This document shows positions 36,633 through 46,947 of a stretch of 64,000 bases of DNA, piece by piece (the stretch's first letter is position 1; each line of letters opens with the position of its first letter). The position numbers and the translations under genes were made by a program. This stretch comes from Rhizobium sp. ARZ01. GTDB lineage: Bacteria; Pseudomonadota; Alphaproteobacteria; Rhizobiales; Rhizobiaceae. The notes under the pieces are model-generated. The model searched no databases. It had not been told where the DNA came from and saw nothing but the letters and a program-made list of their open reading frames with translations. The DNA lies in assembly GCF_014851675.1 (NCBI RefSeq), contig NZ_JACVAE010000001.1, forward strand, positions 868,001 to 932,000, written 5' to 3'.

Positions 36633-37577
36633 TTATGCGGTTGGGTGCCGCCAGAGCGGAACGTCGCTCACATGGGCAAGGAAGGCGCGCTCGGCAGGAT
36701 TGAGCGTTGCGCCGGGGTTGGTGATACGGAAGGTTTCCGTCTGCGGCAGGTCGCCATAGGGCGGCAGTTGCCACAGGTCGCCGGCTGCCCGCGCAGGACC
36801 GGTCAGGTGAACCGGAAGCATGCCGATTCCCGCATTGGCGATCACCAGGCGCATGACCTCCTCGACATTGAAGGCGAGCGCGCGGACCTGCTGGCCGAAC
36901 GAGCCGATCGCCCGCACTGCGGTGACCGGCCCCATGTGCGGACCGCCGAGTACATCGGAAATGAAGCTGACATAGGGTTCGCCGCGCAGTTCCTCCACAC
37001 GCACACTCTCGACGCCAAACAGCCGGTGTCCGCGGCCGCAATAGAGTGCATAGGTCTCGATGCAGAACGGCATTTGGTCGAGCGCCGCGGGGATGATCCC
37101 GTCGGAAATGCCGAGCGTAGCGATGCCACGCTCCACCGAGCGGATGACATCGGTGGTGGTTTCCACGCGGACGCCGGCGGTAACGCGCGGGTGCTGCCGG
37201 AAGAACGAGGCAAGCGCCTTGTCCCATTCCGGATTCAGGGCATGGCTGACGGTGTGGATGGTGATGTGGCCGGAAACCTCTTCGCCGGATGGCTCCATCG
37301 CCTCGGGCAGGCGGACAACGGAAGTGAAGATGTCGCGGCAAAGCGCATGGAGCCGCTCGCCGGCGTCGGTCAATTCGAACCTCCCGGGCCGCCGGTCAAT
37401 GAGCTTGTGGCCGACCGTCTGTTCCAGTCGCTTCAGCGCCATGCTTACGGCCGGCTGTTGCAGGAGAAGCCGATTGGCCGCCCGCGTGATGCTGCCTTCC
37501 TCCACCACGACGACGAAGGTGCGCAGCAGGTTCCAGTCGAGATTGTGGGCGAAGCGTTCGAGGCGGTTGATCGGCAT
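36633..37577 (-). CDS. LysR-family transcriptional regulator
   Basis: A 314-residue LTTR. The N-terminal winged HTH is LLRTFVVVVEEGSITRAANRLLLQQPAVSMALKRLEQ, with the linker helix after LTDAGERLHALC. The C-terminal effector domain has the usual two lobes (HTVSHALNPEWDKALASFF, then GIGMLPVHLTGPARAAGDL). It lies between an amino-acid-binding protein gene and a D-amino-acid dehydrogenase-like gene, all on the minus strand, so it probably senses an amino acid or its derivative. A terminator separates it from the binding-protein gene. Confidence 0.9.
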   Translation of the reverse strand: MPINRLERFAHNLDWNLLRTFVVVVEEGSITRAANRLLLQQPAVSMALKRLEQTVGHKLIDRRPGRFELTDAGERLHALCRDIFTSVVRLPEAMEPSGEEVSGHITIHTVSHALNPEWDKALASFFRQHPRVTAGVRVETTTDVIRSVERGIATLGISDGIIPAALDQMPFCIETYALYCGRGHRLFGVESVRVEELRGEPYVSFISDVLGGPHMGPVTAVRAIGSFGQQVRALAFNVEEVMRLVIANAGIGMLPVHLTGPARAAGDLWQLPPYGDLPQTETFRITNPGATLNPAERAFLAHVSDVPLWRHPTA

Positions 37578-37638
37578 GGCGGGACGCTAGCGCAAAAATT
37601 TGGGAAGCAGAATGGATTTTCCGAGGCTGACATGAAAA

Positions 37639-37666
37639 GGGCCGGAAGCGTTTCCGCTACCGGCCC
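37639..37666 (-). terminator. Terminator of the ABC binding-protein gene
   Basis: Outer stem GGGCCGG (37639-37645) and CCGGCCC (37660-37666) encloses a small inner stem AGCG/CGCT. On the minus strand it ends in TTTT. About 25 nt past the stop of the binding-protein gene. Confidence 0.75.
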
Positions 37667-37688
37667 CCACTCAAGGACCTGACCGTCC

Positions 37689-38465
37689 TTACTTCATCGT
37701 GTAGACGTCGATGGCGAAGTACTTGTCGTTGATCTTCTGGTAGGTGCCGTCGGCGCGAATATCCTTCAGGGCCTGGTTCAGCCGCTCGCGCAGCGCGTTG
37801 TCTTCCTGGCGCACGGCAATGCCGACACCGTCGCCGACGAACTTCTTGTCGGTGATCGGCTCGCCGATCAGTTCGCAGCAGGCCTTGCCGTCCTCGTTCT
37901 TCGTCACCCAGTCGAGCAGCGGGATCATGTCGCCAACCTGGAGGTCGAGGCGGCCGTTGGCCATGTCGAGGTTCACCTCGTCCTGCGTCGGATAGAGCTT
38001 GATGTCGGCATCGGGATAGACGGCGGCAGCATAGTTGGCCTGCGTCGTGCCGGACTGGGCGCCGATCGTCTTGCCCTTCATGCCCTCATTGGTGAAGTCG
38101 GTGATGTTGGCGCCCTTGGGGGCGGCATGGGTCATGGCGGCGAGATAGTAGGGATCGGTGAAGGAGACCTGCTTCTTACGCTCGTCGGTGATGAACATCG
38201 AGGCGATGATCATGTCGTATTTCTTGGCCTGCAGGCCGGGAATGATGCCGTCCCAATCCTGGGCGACGACCTCGCACTCGACTTTCATCTTCTCGCAGAG
38301 CGCAAGTCCGATATCGACGTCGAAGCCGCCGAGCTTGCCGCTTGCGTCCTGGAAGTTGAAGGGAGGGTAGGCTCCCTCGGTGCCGATTTTCAGCGTTTCG
38401 GCCGAAGCCGTTGCGGCAAGGAAGGCGGTGGCTGCGAACGCCAATGCGGCGATCTTATTCTTCAT
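37689..38465 (-). CDS. Amino-acid ABC transporter substrate-binding protein
   Basis: A 258-residue periplasmic binding protein of family 3 (lysine/arginine/ornithine, histidine, octopine type). The signal peptide is MKNKIAALAFAATAFLAATASA. Landmarks are LKIGTEGAYPPFNFQDASG, GGFDVDIGLALCEKM, DWDGIIPGLQAKKYDMIIA and the ligand-loop MFITDERKKQVSFTDPYY. The extra Cys pairs (Cys57/Cys64-type and CC near residue 200) resemble octopine/lysine-arginine-ornithine binding proteins. No permease or ATPase gene is adjacent, so it is an orphan that must share a membrane complex. A GGGG Shine-Dalgarno and a strong -10 lie upstream. The location next to the hut genes makes histidine a possible ligand. Confidence 0.88.
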   Translation of the reverse strand: MKNKIAALAFAATAFLAATASAETLKIGTEGAYPPFNFQDASGKLGGFDVDIGLALCEKMKVECEVVAQDWDGIIPGLQAKKYDMIIASMFITDERKKQVSFTDPYYLAAMTHAAPKGANITDFTNEGMKGKTIGAQSGTTQANYAAAVYPDADIKLYPTQDEVNLDMANGRLDLQVGDMIPLLDWVTKNEDGKACCELIGEPITDKKFVGDGVGIAVRQEDNALRERLNQALKDIRADGTYQKINDKYFAIDVYTMK

Positions 38466-38546
38466 GTTTGGTTCCCCTTTTTTGCTGTTTTACTGTAGGT
38501 GAGGCGAAGCCTAGCGCCGCGCCCGGCATAAACGAAATAGATAGGC

Positions 38547-38570
38547 ATTATAGCAGATATTGTTTCTGCT
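38547..38570 (-). promoter_or_regulatory. Promoter with operator-like repeat before the binding-protein gene
   Basis: On the minus strand a perfect -10 TATAAT (38552-38547) is directly preceded by an inverted repeat AGCAGA-N7-TCTGCT (38552-38570) that fills the spacer. The -35 is poor, which fits a promoter controlled by a protein bound at the repeat. Confidence 0.6.
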
Positions 38571-38635
38571 TATGCACTTTCGTCCACAGCGACTGTCCTG
38601 TCGGACACGAGCATGTGACAAGCGCCCGTACCGTC

Positions 38636-39202
38636 TCAGCTTTTCGTGAAGCGAACAAGATAACCTTCCACCGGCATGTCTGTCGTCAGAAGGACGACAT
38701 CCTCGATGAAGATGCAGTCGTGCCGGCGAAGCTCGACGGCGTGATGACCGGCATCCACGCGCAGATTGCCGAGCGTGAGGATCATCGTGACGCCGCCAGG
38801 GGCGTCGAAATGGTGCTGTCCCTCGACGTGCCATTTCTCCACCCGGTGCGTCCAGCGGGTGCGCCGGCTCATGACGTTGAGATCGACGATCGGGCCCTTC
38901 ACCAGGGCGGCCGTCGTCGGCACATCGGCAGGAAAGGCGAGGGGATCGCTCCGCGTCGTCAGCGTGATTGCGGGCTTTCCCTCGATTTCCAGCGTCATAC
39001 CTTCGCCCTCGAGGATCGAAAGCGTGCGGTCAATTCCCGGGAAACTAGAGAAGGGGCCATCGGCAGCGACGGCGGCCATGCTCACGCGCCAGTCGAAATC
39101 GCTAAGTCCTGCCTCCGGCGGGAACACGGCGATTTCGGCGGTCTCGCCGTCTCCGTTCTTCCAGCGCATTCGACGATAGTCTTCAGAGCGAACGATGTGC
39201 AT
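38636..39202 (-). CDS. hutD: HutD-family protein
   Basis: A 188-residue double-cupin-fold protein of the HutD/Ves family. Motifs are MRWKNGDGETAEIAVFP at the N-terminus, DFDWRVSMAAVAADGPFSSF, and GIDRTLSILEGEGMTLE. HutD proteins occur in hut clusters and are thought to tune histidine catabolism, but the molecular role is not settled. ATG 39202 with GGGGA upstream is preferred over a TTG six codons before. Last gene of hutI-hutH-hutG-hutU-hutD, 100 nt after the hutU stop. Confidence 0.88.
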   Translation of the reverse strand: MHIVRSEDYRRMRWKNGDGETAEIAVFPPEAGLSDFDWRVSMAAVAADGPFSSFPGIDRTLSILEGEGMTLEIEGKPAITLTTRSDPLAFPADVPTTAALVKGPIVDLNVMSRRTRWTHRVEKWHVEGQHHFDAPGGVTMILTLGNLRVDAGHHAVELRRHDCIFIEDVVLLTTDMPVEGYLVRFTKS

Positions 39203-39302
39203 GGACGTTTCCCCAAGCAACGTCTGTAGAGGCAGTATACCTCAACAGAGCTGAAGAATGTAACCGGGGCCATGCTTGCAGGGACCCCGGATCGCTTTTT
39301 AC

Positions 39303-40976
39303 TCAGTTGCCGAGAATGCCCGGCAGGCGCAGACCCTTTTCGCGGGCGCAGTCGAGCGCAATGTCATAGCCGGCATCGGCGTGGCGCATGACGCCAGTCG
39401 CCGGGTCGTTCCACAGCACCCGCTCGATGCGGCGGGCCGCGTCGTCGGAGCCGTCGCAGCAGATGACGACGCCCGAATGCTGCGAGAAGCCCATGCCGAC
39501 GCCGCCGCCATGATGCAGCGACACCCAGGTGGCGCCCGAGGCGGTGTTGAGCAGGGCGTTCAACAGCGGCCAGTCGGAAACAGCGTCCGAGCCGTCCTTC
39601 ATCGCTTCCGTCTCCCGGTTCGGCGAGGCGACCGAGCCCGAATCGAGGTGGTCGCGGCCGATGACGACCGGCGCCTTCAGTTCGCCGTTCTTGACCATCT
39701 CGTTGAAGGCGAGGCCGAGCTTGTGGCGGTCGCCCAAGCCCACCCAGCAGATGCGCGCCGGCACGCCCTGGAAGGAGATGCGCTCGCGCGCCATGTCCAG
39801 CCAGTTGTGCAGGTGCTTGTTGTCGGGCAGCAGTTCCTTCACCTTGGCGTCGGTCTTGTAGATGTCTTCCGGATCGCCGGACAGCGCGGCCCAGCGGAAT
39901 GGGCCGATGCCGCGGCAGAACAGCGGGCGGATATAGGCGGGCACGAAGCCCGGGAAGGCGAAGGCGTTTTCCAGGCCTTCCTCCTTGGCCATCTGGCGGA
40001 TGTTGTTGCCGTAGTCGAAGGTCGGAATGCCCATATCCTGGAAGGCGATCATCGCCTCGACATGTTCGCGCATCGAGGCACGCGCCGCCTTTTCGACCGC
40101 CTTCGGGTCGCTGACGCGCTTTTCCTTCCACTGCGCCATCGTCCAGCCCTTCGGCAGGTAGCCGTTGACCGGGTCGTGCGCCGAGGTCTGGTCGGTGACC
40201 ATGTCGGGGCGGATGCCGCGGCGGACCATCTCCGGCAGGATCTCGGCGGTGTTGCCGAGCAGGCCGACGGACTTCGCCTCGCCTTTCTTCGTCCAGCGGG
40301 CGATCATTTCCATCGCCTCGTCCAGCGTCTCGGCCTTCTCGTCGACGTAGCGGGTGCGCAGGCGGAAGTCGATCGAGTCAGGGTTGCACTCAACGGCAAG
40401 GCAGGAGGCGCCGGCCATCACGGCGGCGAGCGGCTGGGCGCCGCCCATGCCGCCGAGACCGCCGGTCAGCACCCACTTACCCTTGAGGTTGCCGCCATAG
40501 TGCTGGCGGCCGGCCTCGACAAACGTCTCATAGGTGCCCTGGACGATGCCCTGCGTGCCGATGTAGATCCACGAGCCGGCAGTCATCTGGCCGTACATGG
40601 CCAGCCCTTTCTTATCCAGCTCGTTGAAGTGGTCCCAGGTCGCCCAGTGCGGCACGAGGTTGGAGTTGGCGATGAGCACGCGCGGTGCATCCTTGTGGGT
40701 GCGGAACACGCCGACCGGCTTGCCGGACTGGACGAGCAGCGTCTCGTCCTCGTTGAGGTCCTTCAGCGTCGCGACGATGCTGTCGAAATCCGCCCAGGTG
40801 CGGGCGGCGCGACCGATACCGCCATAGACGACCAGTTCGTGCGGGTTTTCCGCAACATCAGGATCGAGGTTGTTCATCAGCATCCTGAGCGGCGCTTCAG
40901 TCATCCAGCTCTTGGCGTTGAGTTTGGTGCCCCGGGGGGCCCGGACATCGCGGATATTGTGGCGAGGATTGGTCAT
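39303..40976 (-). CDS. hutU: Urocanate hydratase
   Basis: A 557-residue urocanase that adds water to urocanate, giving imidazolonepropionate, using tightly bound NAD. Signatures are [36 protein letters not shown] (NAD-binding), the catalytic-Cys segment [21 protein letters not shown], and [15 protein letters not shown] near the end. GGAGGG lies 8 nt before ATG 40976. Normal family length. It follows hutG by 16 nt. Confidence 0.97.
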   Translation of the reverse strand: MTNPRHNIRDVRAPRGTKLNAKSWMTEAPLRMLMNNLDPDVAENPHELVVYGGIGRAARTWADFDSIVATLKDLNEDETLLVQSGKPVGVFRTHKDAPRVLIANSNLVPHWATWDHFNELDKKGLAMYGQMTAGSWIYIGTQGIVQGTYETFVEAGRQHYGGNLKGKWVLTGGLGGMGGAQPLAAVMAGASCLAVECNPDSIDFRLRTRYVDEKAETLDEAMEMIARWTKKGEAKSVGLLGNTAEILPEMVRRGIRPDMVTDQTSAHDPVNGYLPKGWTMAQWKEKRVSDPKAVEKAARASMREHVEAMIAFQDMGIPTFDYGNNIRQMAKEEGLENAFAFPGFVPAYIRPLFCRGIGPFRWAALSGDPEDIYKTDAKVKELLPDNKHLHNWLDMARERISFQGVPARICWVGLGDRHKLGLAFNEMVKNGELKAPVVIGRDHLDSGSVASPNRETEAMKDGSDAVSDWPLLNALLNTASGATWVSLHHGGGVGMGFSQHSGVVICCDGSDDAARRIERVLWNDPATGVMRHADAGYDIALDCAREKGLRLPGILGN

Positions 40977-40992
40977 TGTGGTTCCCTCCGGA

Positions 40993-41793
40993 TCAGTGTT
41001 TCAGGTCAAGCGCGATCTGTTCGATCTGCTGGAGAATGGTCTTGAGATGGATGCGCAGCCGCTTGGCCTTGGCCGGGTCGTAGGCGAAAGGCGGCGTTTC
41101 GGAGCTCAGATGGGTGGATTGTGCCAGTTCCATCTGGATCGCGTGCACGCCCGTTTCCGGCTTGCCATAGTGGCGCGTCGTCCATCCGCCCTTGAAGCGG
41201 CCGTTGAGGATGCTGGTAAAGCCGTCGGCCTTCGCGCAGACCTCAAACGTTGCCGCCTCGATGGCCTTGGCGCAGGTGCGACCCATATCGGTGCCGACGT
41301 TGAAGTCCGGCAGCTTGCCCTCGAAGAGGAAGGGGATGTGCGAACGGATCGAATGGCAGTCGTAGAGCACGGCAACGCCATGGATCGCCTTCACCCGCTC
41401 GATCTCGGCGGCCAGCGCCGCATGATAGGGGGCGTGGAAATCGCGGAGCCGCGCAGCGATGTCGTCGGCGTCAGGGGCTTCGCCGTCCTTCCAGATCGGC
41501 GCGCCGTCGAAATCGGTCTCGGGCACCAGGCCAGTGGTGTTCTGGCCGGGATAGAGGCTCCCTCCTTCCGGGTCGCGATTGGCGTCGATGACGTAACGAT
41601 GGAAGGTCGCCCGCACCGTCGTCACATTGTCGAGCAGCCCGTCATAGAGCTCAAAGATATGCCAGTCGGTGTCGGCGAGGATGCGGCCGTTGTCGTTCAG
41701 CCGCGCCCGGATTTCGACCGGAACGTCCGTACCGGTATGGGGAAAGCCGAGGATAACAGGAGAGGTGCCTTGGCGGACTTCGAAGACGGCCAT
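40993..41793 (-). CDS. hutG: N-formylglutamate deformylase
   Basis: A 266-residue zinc-type amidohydrolase (FGase family) converting N-formylglutamate to glutamate and formate, the last step of the five-step hut pathway. Conserved parts are [45 protein letters not shown] and [16 protein letters not shown] 41793 lies 2 nt after the hutH stop with a GGAGG, so translation is coupled to hutH. Having hutF and this enzyme together shows the formylglutamate route rather than the direct formiminoglutamase route. Confidence 0.95.
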   Translation of the reverse strand: MAVFEVRQGTSPVILGFPHTGTDVPVEIRARLNDNGRILADTDWHIFELYDGLLDNVTTVRATFHRYVIDANRDPEGGSLYPGQNTTGLVPETDFDGAPIWKDGEAPDADDIAARLRDFHAPYHAALAAEIERVKAIHGVAVLYDCHSIRSHIPFLFEGKLPDFNVGTDMGRTCAKAIEAATFEVCAKADGFTSILNGRFKGGWTTRHYGKPETGVHAIQMELAQSTHLSSETPPFAYDPAKAKRLRIHLKTILQQIEQIALDLKH

Positions 41794-41795
41794 TG

Positions 41796-43331
41796 TCACG
41801 CCTCCAGTTTCGGCAGGATGCCGGCGGAGACGGCGGCGTTCAGCTTGCCGGAAGCAACGAGATCGCTGGCAATTTGCAGGTCGTCGGCCATGTAACGATC
41901 TTCCTCGATCGGCGGCGACACGGCGCGGAGCACTGCTGCGGCCTTCTGCAGCTCGGGGCTGGTCGCCAGCGGGGCGCGGCACTCGACACCCTGCACCGCG
42001 GTCAGCGCCTCGATGCCGATGATCGAAAACAGGTTGTCGGTCATCTGCAGCAGGCGGCGGGCGCCGTGGCAGGCCATGGAGACGTGGTCTTCCTGGTTGG
42101 CCGAGGTGGGCGTGGAATCGACCGATGCCGGGTGCGACAGCTGCTTGTTCTCGCTCATCAGAGCGGCGGAGGTCACTTCGGCGATCATCAGGCCGGAGTT
42201 GAGGCCGGGCTTCTTGGCGAGAAAGGCCGGCAGGCCGTAGGAGAGCGCCGGGTCGACGAGAAGCGCGATGCGGCGCTGGGCGATGGCGCCGATCTCGCAG
42301 ATCGCCAGCGCAATCTGGTCGGCGGCGAAGGCCACCGGCTCGGCATGGAAGTTGCCGCCGGAAACGACCGAATTATCGGAGAGCACCAGCGGGTTGTCGG
42401 TGACAGCGTTGGCTTCGATCTCGAGCGTGCGGGCAACCGAGCGCAGGAGATCGAGGCAGGCGCCGTCGACCTGCGGCTGGCAGCGGATGCAATAGGGATC
42501 CTGGACGCGCTCGTCACCCTCGATATGGCTCTGGCGGATGGCCGAGCCTTCGAGCAGGGTGCGGAGCGCCGCGGCGGTGTCGATCTGGCCCTGGTGGCCG
42601 CGCAGCGTATGGATGTCAGAATGGAACGGCGCCGAGGAACCCATGGCCGCATCCGTCGACATGGCGCCGGTGATCAGTGCTGCCTGCGCGGCGCGGTGAG
42701 CGCGGTACAGGCCGGCGAGCGCCAGCGCGGTCGAGGTCTGGGTACCGTTGATCAGCGCCAGCCCTTCCTTGGCCGCGAGCCTCACCGGGGTCAGGCCGGC
42801 CTTGTCGAGGGCGCGGGCGCCGCTCATGCGCTCACCACCGAAGTAGGCCTCGCCATAGCCCATCATCACCGCCGACATGTGGGCAAGCGGCGCGAGGTCG
42901 CCGGAGGCGCCGACGGAGCCCTTTTCCGGGATCAGCGGAATGACGCCTTTTTCCAGCATCGCCTCGATCAGCCGGACGATTTCGAGACGAACGCCGGATG
43001 CGCCGCGGCCGAGCGAGACCAACTTCAGCGCCATGATCAGGCGGACGACATTTTCCGGCAAGGGAGCGCCGACGCCGCAGCAGTGCGACAGGATGAGGTT
43101 GCGCTGGAGCGTGGTGACATCGGCGGCATCGATCTTGATCGAGGCGAGTTTGCCGAAGCCGGTGTTGATGCCGTAGACCGGGGCATTGCCGGCGGCGATC
43201 TCGGCGATGCGGGCAGCCGCCTTGGCGATGCCGGCGTCGAACGACGGATCGAGGCGGGCCGGCTCGCCGGTCCAGTAGATGGTTTCGAACGATTTCAGCG
43301 GGACCGAGCCCGGATGCAGGGTGATGGTCAT
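41796..43331 (-). CDS. hutH: Histidine ammonia-lyase
   Basis: A 511-residue MIO enzyme deaminating histidine to urocanate, the first catabolic step. The MIO prosthetic group arises from Ala-Ser-Gly in [15 protein letters not shown]. Other signatures are [28 protein letters not shown], and [17 protein letters not shown]. Full family length. Second gene of the minus-strand hut operon, 42 nt after the hutI stop. Confidence 0.97.
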   Translation of the reverse strand: MTITLHPGSVPLKSFETIYWTGEPARLDPSFDAGIAKAAARIAEIAAGNAPVYGINTGFGKLASIKIDAADVTTLQRNLILSHCCGVGAPLPENVVRLIMALKLVSLGRGASGVRLEIVRLIEAMLEKGVIPLIPEKGSVGASGDLAPLAHMSAVMMGYGEAYFGGERMSGARALDKAGLTPVRLAAKEGLALINGTQTSTALALAGLYRAHRAAQAALITGAMSTDAAMGSSAPFHSDIHTLRGHQGQIDTAAALRTLLEGSAIRQSHIEGDERVQDPYCIRCQPQVDGACLDLLRSVARTLEIEANAVTDNPLVLSDNSVVSGGNFHAEPVAFAADQIALAICEIGAIAQRRIALLVDPALSYGLPAFLAKKPGLNSGLMIAEVTSAALMSENKQLSHPASVDSTPTSANQEDHVSMACHGARRLLQMTDNLFSIIGIEALTAVQGVECRAPLATSPELQKAAAVLRAVSPPIEEDRYMADDLQIASDLVASGKLNAAVSAGILPKLEA

Positions 43332-43373
43332 TTCGAAGTCTCTCCCAGTGCGGCATGCGGCCGCTGATCAGTG

Positions 43374-44624
43374 TCACCGGCCGTGACGCACGCGCCGGTA
43401 GAGCGGATTGAAGCCCATCCGGTAGACGAGCTCCGCCGGTTGGCCGATGTCCCAGAGGACGAAGTCGGCCCATTTCCCGGCCTCGAGCGTCCCCAGCTCG
43501 TCAACGAGGCCGAGCGCGCGGGCGGCTTCGCGAGTGGTGCCGGCAAGGCATTCCTCGACCGTCATGCCGAACAGGGTTGCCGCCATGTTCATCGTCAGCA
43601 GGAGCGAGGTCAGAGGCGAGGTGCCGGGGTTGTTGTCGGTGGCGACGGCCATCTTCACGCCGTGCTCGCGGAAGAGCGCGATCGGCGGCTTCTTCGTCTC
43701 GCGAATGAAGTAGAAGGCGCCGGGCAGGATGACGGCGACTGTGCCGGCTTTCGCCATGGCGCTCGCGCTGGCAGCACTCGTGTATTCGAGATGATCGGCC
43801 GAAAGCGCGCCGTAAGAGGTGGCAAGTGCTGCGCCTTCGAGGTTGGAGAGCTGGTCGGCATGCAGCTTGACCGGCAGGCCGATCGCCTTTGCCGCGTCAA
43901 AAACGCGGGCGATCTCGGCCGGGGAGAAAGCGATGCCCTCGCAGAAGCCGTCGACGGCGTCGGCAAGACCTTCGGCGGCAATGGCCGGCAGCATGTCGGA
44001 AATCACCTTGTCGATGTAGGCGGCCTTGTCGCCTTTCATCTCCTGCGGCAGCGCGTGCGCACCGAGGAAGGTGGTGCGGACCGACACGTCCCTCAGTGCG
44101 CCGAGCGTCCGTGCCGCGCGCAGCGACTTCATCTCGTTTTCACGGTCGAGCCCATAGCCGGACTTGATCTCGACGGTCGTCACGCCTTCGGCAAGAAGCG
44201 CCTCGAGACGAGGCAGGCTCTGCGCCACCAGTTCGTCCTCGCTCGCAGCGCGCAGTGCGGAAACGGAGGAGACGATACCGCCGCCGGCACGGGCGATCTC
44301 TTCGTAGGATGCCCCTTTAAGGCGCATCTCGAATTCGTTGGCCCGGTTGCCCGCGTGGACGAGGTGCGTGTGGCAGTCGATCAGCCCCGGCGTGATCCAT
44401 CGGCCCTCGCAATCGATCGTCTCCAGGGAATGGAGCGGCGAGGGGAGGTCAGTCTCCGGGCCGGCAAAGGCAATGCGCCCGTCCCGGACTGCGATTGCGC
44501 CTTTCTCGACAAGGCCCATGCCGGCAAGTTGCGGATCGAATGTTGCGAGCCGTGCATTGCGCCAGAGCCGGGCTGTCGCATCCGTCCCCTCGTTTGTTTT
44601 TGTCTTCGATACAGCTGCCGACAT
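43374..44624 (-). CDS. hutI: Imidazolonepropionase
   Basis: A 416-residue amidohydrolase opening imidazolonepropionate to N-formimino-glutamate. Metal-binding motifs are [20 protein letters not shown] near residue 80, [10 protein letters not shown], and [11 protein letters not shown], with the late Asp in [20 protein letters not shown] precedes ATG 44624. First gene of the minus-strand operon hutI-H-G-U-D and divergent from hutF, with the HutC-type palindrome between. Confidence 0.97.
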   Translation of the reverse strand: MSAAVSKTKTNEGTDATARLWRNARLATFDPQLAGMGLVEKGAIAVRDGRIAFAGPETDLPSPLHSLETIDCEGRWITPGLIDCHTHLVHAGNRANEFEMRLKGASYEEIARAGGGIVSSVSALRAASEDELVAQSLPRLEALLAEGVTTVEIKSGYGLDRENEMKSLRAARTLGALRDVSVRTTFLGAHALPQEMKGDKAAYIDKVISDMLPAIAAEGLADAVDGFCEGIAFSPAEIARVFDAAKAIGLPVKLHADQLSNLEGAALATSYGALSADHLEYTSAASASAMAKAGTVAVILPGAFYFIRETKKPPIALFREHGVKMAVATDNNPGTSPLTSLLLTMNMAATLFGMTVEECLAGTTREAARALGLVDELGTLEAGKWADFVLWDIGQPAELVYRMGFNPLYRRVRHGR

Positions 44625-44652
44625 CGTTTCACTCTTCCCTCTGTTGTTGATA

Positions 44653-44664
44653 ATGTATATACAT
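44653..44664. promoter_or_regulatory. HutC operator in the hutI/hutF divergent promoter
   Basis: A perfect 12-bp palindrome, ATGTATATACAT, contains TGTATATACA, the core described for HutC sites in other proteobacteria. On the plus strand it lies in the spacer of TTGTTG-N17-TAAAAA (44644-44672). On the minus strand it overlaps the -10 of TTGCTC-N17-TACATT (44680-44652). One bound HutC could block both directions. A second repeat, CAAGCC-N9-GGCTTG (44678-44698), lies closer to hutF. Confidence 0.75.
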
Positions 44665-44717
44665 AATAAAAATCGAGCAAGCCTGATTTTTTGGCTTGTT
44701 GCGTGAAGGAGGATACG

Positions 44718-46061
44718 GTGGCTGTCATTTTTGCGAGGGAAGCCCTGCTACCGGCAGGCTGGGCGAGAGGCGTGCGCATCTGGCTTGAGGAGGGGCATAT
44801 TTCCGCAATCGAGACGGGTGTACCCGCCGCGGCCGCAGACGAACGCCACGGTGCGATCGTGCCTGGGATGGCAAACCTGCATAGCCACGCATTCCAGCGC
44901 GCGATGGCCGGGCTGGCGGAGATGCGCGGGCCCGGCAGCGACAGTTTCTGGAGTTGGCGCGAGGTCATGTATCGCTTCGCGCTGACGATGACGCCGGAAC
45001 AGGTCGAGGCAGTCGCGGCGCAGCTTTACGTGGAGATGCTGGAGGCAGGTTTCACGCGCGTCGGCGAATTTCACTACCTGCACCACGACAGCGATGGCTG
45101 CCCCTATGATGACATTGCCGAGATGGCTGAGCGGATTGTTTCGGCGACGTCCGCGACCGGGATCGGCCTGACTTTGCTCCCCGTTCTCTATGCCCATTCC
45201 AGCTTTGGCGGCGCCGCGCCGGGCGAGGGGCAGCGCCGCTTCATCAACGATCGTGATGCATATGCGAGGCTTCTGGCGCGGTGCCGTGAACTGACGGCGC
45301 GTCTGCCGGGCGGCGTGACCGGAGTTGCACCGCACAGCTTGCGGGCGGTGACGCCCGGGGAGCTTGCGGATGTGGTGGCTATGGCGGGAGACGGGCCGAT
45401 CCACATTCACATCGCCGAGCAGGTGAAGGAAGTTGAGGACTGCATCGCCTGGTCCGGTAAGCGACCGGTCGAGTGGCTGCTGGAAAATGCGACGGTGGAC
45501 GGCCGCTGGTGCCTGATTCATGCCACTCACATGATCAAGGCAGAAACGCGCGGAGTGGCAGAAACCGGTGCGATCGCGGGGCTGTGTCCGATTACCGAGG
45601 CCAATCTTGGCGATGGGACGTTTCCGGCCGGCGAATTCCTCGCCCAGGACGGGCGCTATGGCGTCGGCTCCGATTCGAACGTGTTGATCGGCCTTGGGGA
45701 CGAACTGCGACAACTCGAATACTCGCAGCGACTGGCACACCGGGCCCGCAACGTGCTCGCTGCACCCGGAGGTTCGACCGGAAGAGCCTTGTTTGACGGT
45801 GCGGTCAATGGCGGCGCAGCGGCGCTTGGGGCGGGCTCCGGTATCGAGACCGGCAAGCCGGCAGATTTTGTCAGCCTCCGCCCATACCACGACGTGCCGA
45901 TTTCCGGCGACGGACTGCTCGATTCGTGGATCTTCGCCCGTGGCGTCGGCGTCGACTGCGTTTGGGTGAACGGCAGGAAGCTGGTGAAGGACGGACGGCA
46001 TCATGCGCGGGAGGCAATCGCGCGGAGTTTCTCCGAGGCAATGCGCGCCCTCCTGGTCTGA
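44718..46061 (+). CDS. hutF: Formimidoylglutamate deiminase
   Basis: A 447-residue amidohydrolase converting N-formimino-glutamate to N-formylglutamate and ammonia. Motifs are [17 protein letters not shown] (metal His-x-His), [26 protein letters not shown] and [19 protein letters not shown]. The start is GTG 44718: AAGGAGG lies 5 nt before it and the protein then begins [15 protein letters not shown]. An upstream in-frame start adds nine unconserved residues. Together with hutG it defines the five-step pathway. Divergent from hutI and followed by hutC. Confidence 0.93.
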   Translation: MAVIFAREALLPAGWARGVRIWLEEGHISAIETGVPAAAADERHGAIVPGMANLHSHAFQRAMAGLAEMRGPGSDSFWSWREVMYRFALTMTPEQVEAVAAQLYVEMLEAGFTRVGEFHYLHHDSDGCPYDDIAEMAERIVSATSATGIGLTLLPVLYAHSSFGGAAPGEGQRRFINDRDAYARLLARCRELTARLPGGVTGVAPHSLRAVTPGELADVVAMAGDGPIHIHIAEQVKEVEDCIAWSGKRPVEWLLENATVDGRWCLIHATHMIKAETRGVAETGAIAGLCPITEANLGDGTFPAGEFLAQDGRYGVGSDSNVLIGLGDELRQLEYSQRLAHRARNVLAAPGGSTGRALFDGAVNGGAAALGAGSGIETGKPADFVSLRPYHDVPISGDGLLDSWIFARGVGVDCVWVNGRKLVKDGRHHAREAIARSFSEAMRALLV

Positions 46062-46144
46062 TGTACGCGTTTACTCCGACGCCCGGAACGCGCAGTTGCA
46101 GGTTGGCCGAGAATCGTGATGCATCCGGTCCACGATGGGCCTGA

Positions 46145-46912
46145 ATGGAATTGGGACTTGGCATGGACGACACGAACGAACCCGCGCTGGCAGCCAAGGA
46201 GCCATCGCTGCACCGACGCATCTTGGAGGAGGTCGAGGGCAGGATCCTGTCGGGCGATTGGCCGCCGGGTTACCGCATTCCCTTCGAGCATGAACTGACC
46301 GAGCAATACGGCTGTTCGCGCATGACGGTGAACAAGGCGCTGACGGAACTGGTCAAGCGAGGGCTGATCGAGCGCCGGCGCAAATCCGGCAGCTTCGTGA
46401 CCCAGCCTCATGCGCAGTCAGCAGTTCTGGAAATTCATGATATCGAGGCGGAGGTGCGCTCGCTCGGCTTACCGTATCGCTACGAGCGCCTTTCGCGGGC
46501 CGAACGGGTATCAAGGGTTGGCGATCGTAAGCTGCTGGATCTTTCACCCGGAGCGCAGCTGATCGATCTTGTCGCGGTGCATTACGCGGGGGCTCGGCCC
46601 TTCTGCCTGGAGGAGCGGAAGATCAACCTGTCGGCGGTGCCGGAGGCGGGCGGAGAGGCGTTCGAGAAGATTGCGCCGGGTCGATGGTTGCTCGGCCAGG
46701 CGCCGTGGAGTGCGGCCGAACATCGTATTCGCGCAGTTGCGGCCGACCAGCGCGCTGCCGAGCTATTGCGTGTCGCGCCCGGGGCTGCCTGCCTGGTGAT
46801 CGAACGCCGCACCTGGAGCGGCGGCGTCTACATCACCCATGTGCGGTTGACCTATCCGGGCGAGAGCCACGAACTGGTCGCCGAATTCGCGCCGACGCAT
46901 CCGAAGGGGTGA
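46145..46912 (+). CDS. hutC: Histidine-utilisation repressor (GntR/HutC family)
   Basis: A 255-residue GntR-type regulator. The N-terminal winged HTH reads PPGYRIPFEHELTEQYG, then CSRMTVNKALTELVKRGLI and the wing KSGSFVTQP. The C-terminal UTRA effector domain should bind urocanate, the known inducer for HutC. It is transcribed with hutF and so would regulate itself through the palindrome at 44653. The start may be ATG 46145 or ATG 46163, which has the better GGGA; six residues are at stake. Confidence 0.93.
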   Translation: MELGLGMDDTNEPALAAKEPSLHRRILEEVEGRILSGDWPPGYRIPFEHELTEQYGCSRMTVNKALTELVKRGLIERRRKSGSFVTQPHAQSAVLEIHDIEAEVRSLGLPYRYERLSRAERVSRVGDRKLLDLSPGAQLIDLVAVHYAGARPFCLEERKINLSAVPEAGGEAFEKIAPGRWLLGQAPWSAAEHRIRAVAADQRAAELLRVAPGAACLVIERRTWSGGVYITHVRLTYPGESHELVAEFAPTHPKG

Positions 46913-46947
46913 GCACGGGCGCGCAAAGGGGCGCACCTGTGTGTGTG

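Noticed and set aside
39264..39290. CCGGGG/CCCCGG repeat between hutU and hutD as a terminator
   Set aside because: Long 15-nt loop and no T-tract; hutD is expected to be co-transcribed with hutU.
41793..43367. 524-codon plus-strand frame across hutH
   Set aside because: Antisense shadow of hutH, which has all family signatures.
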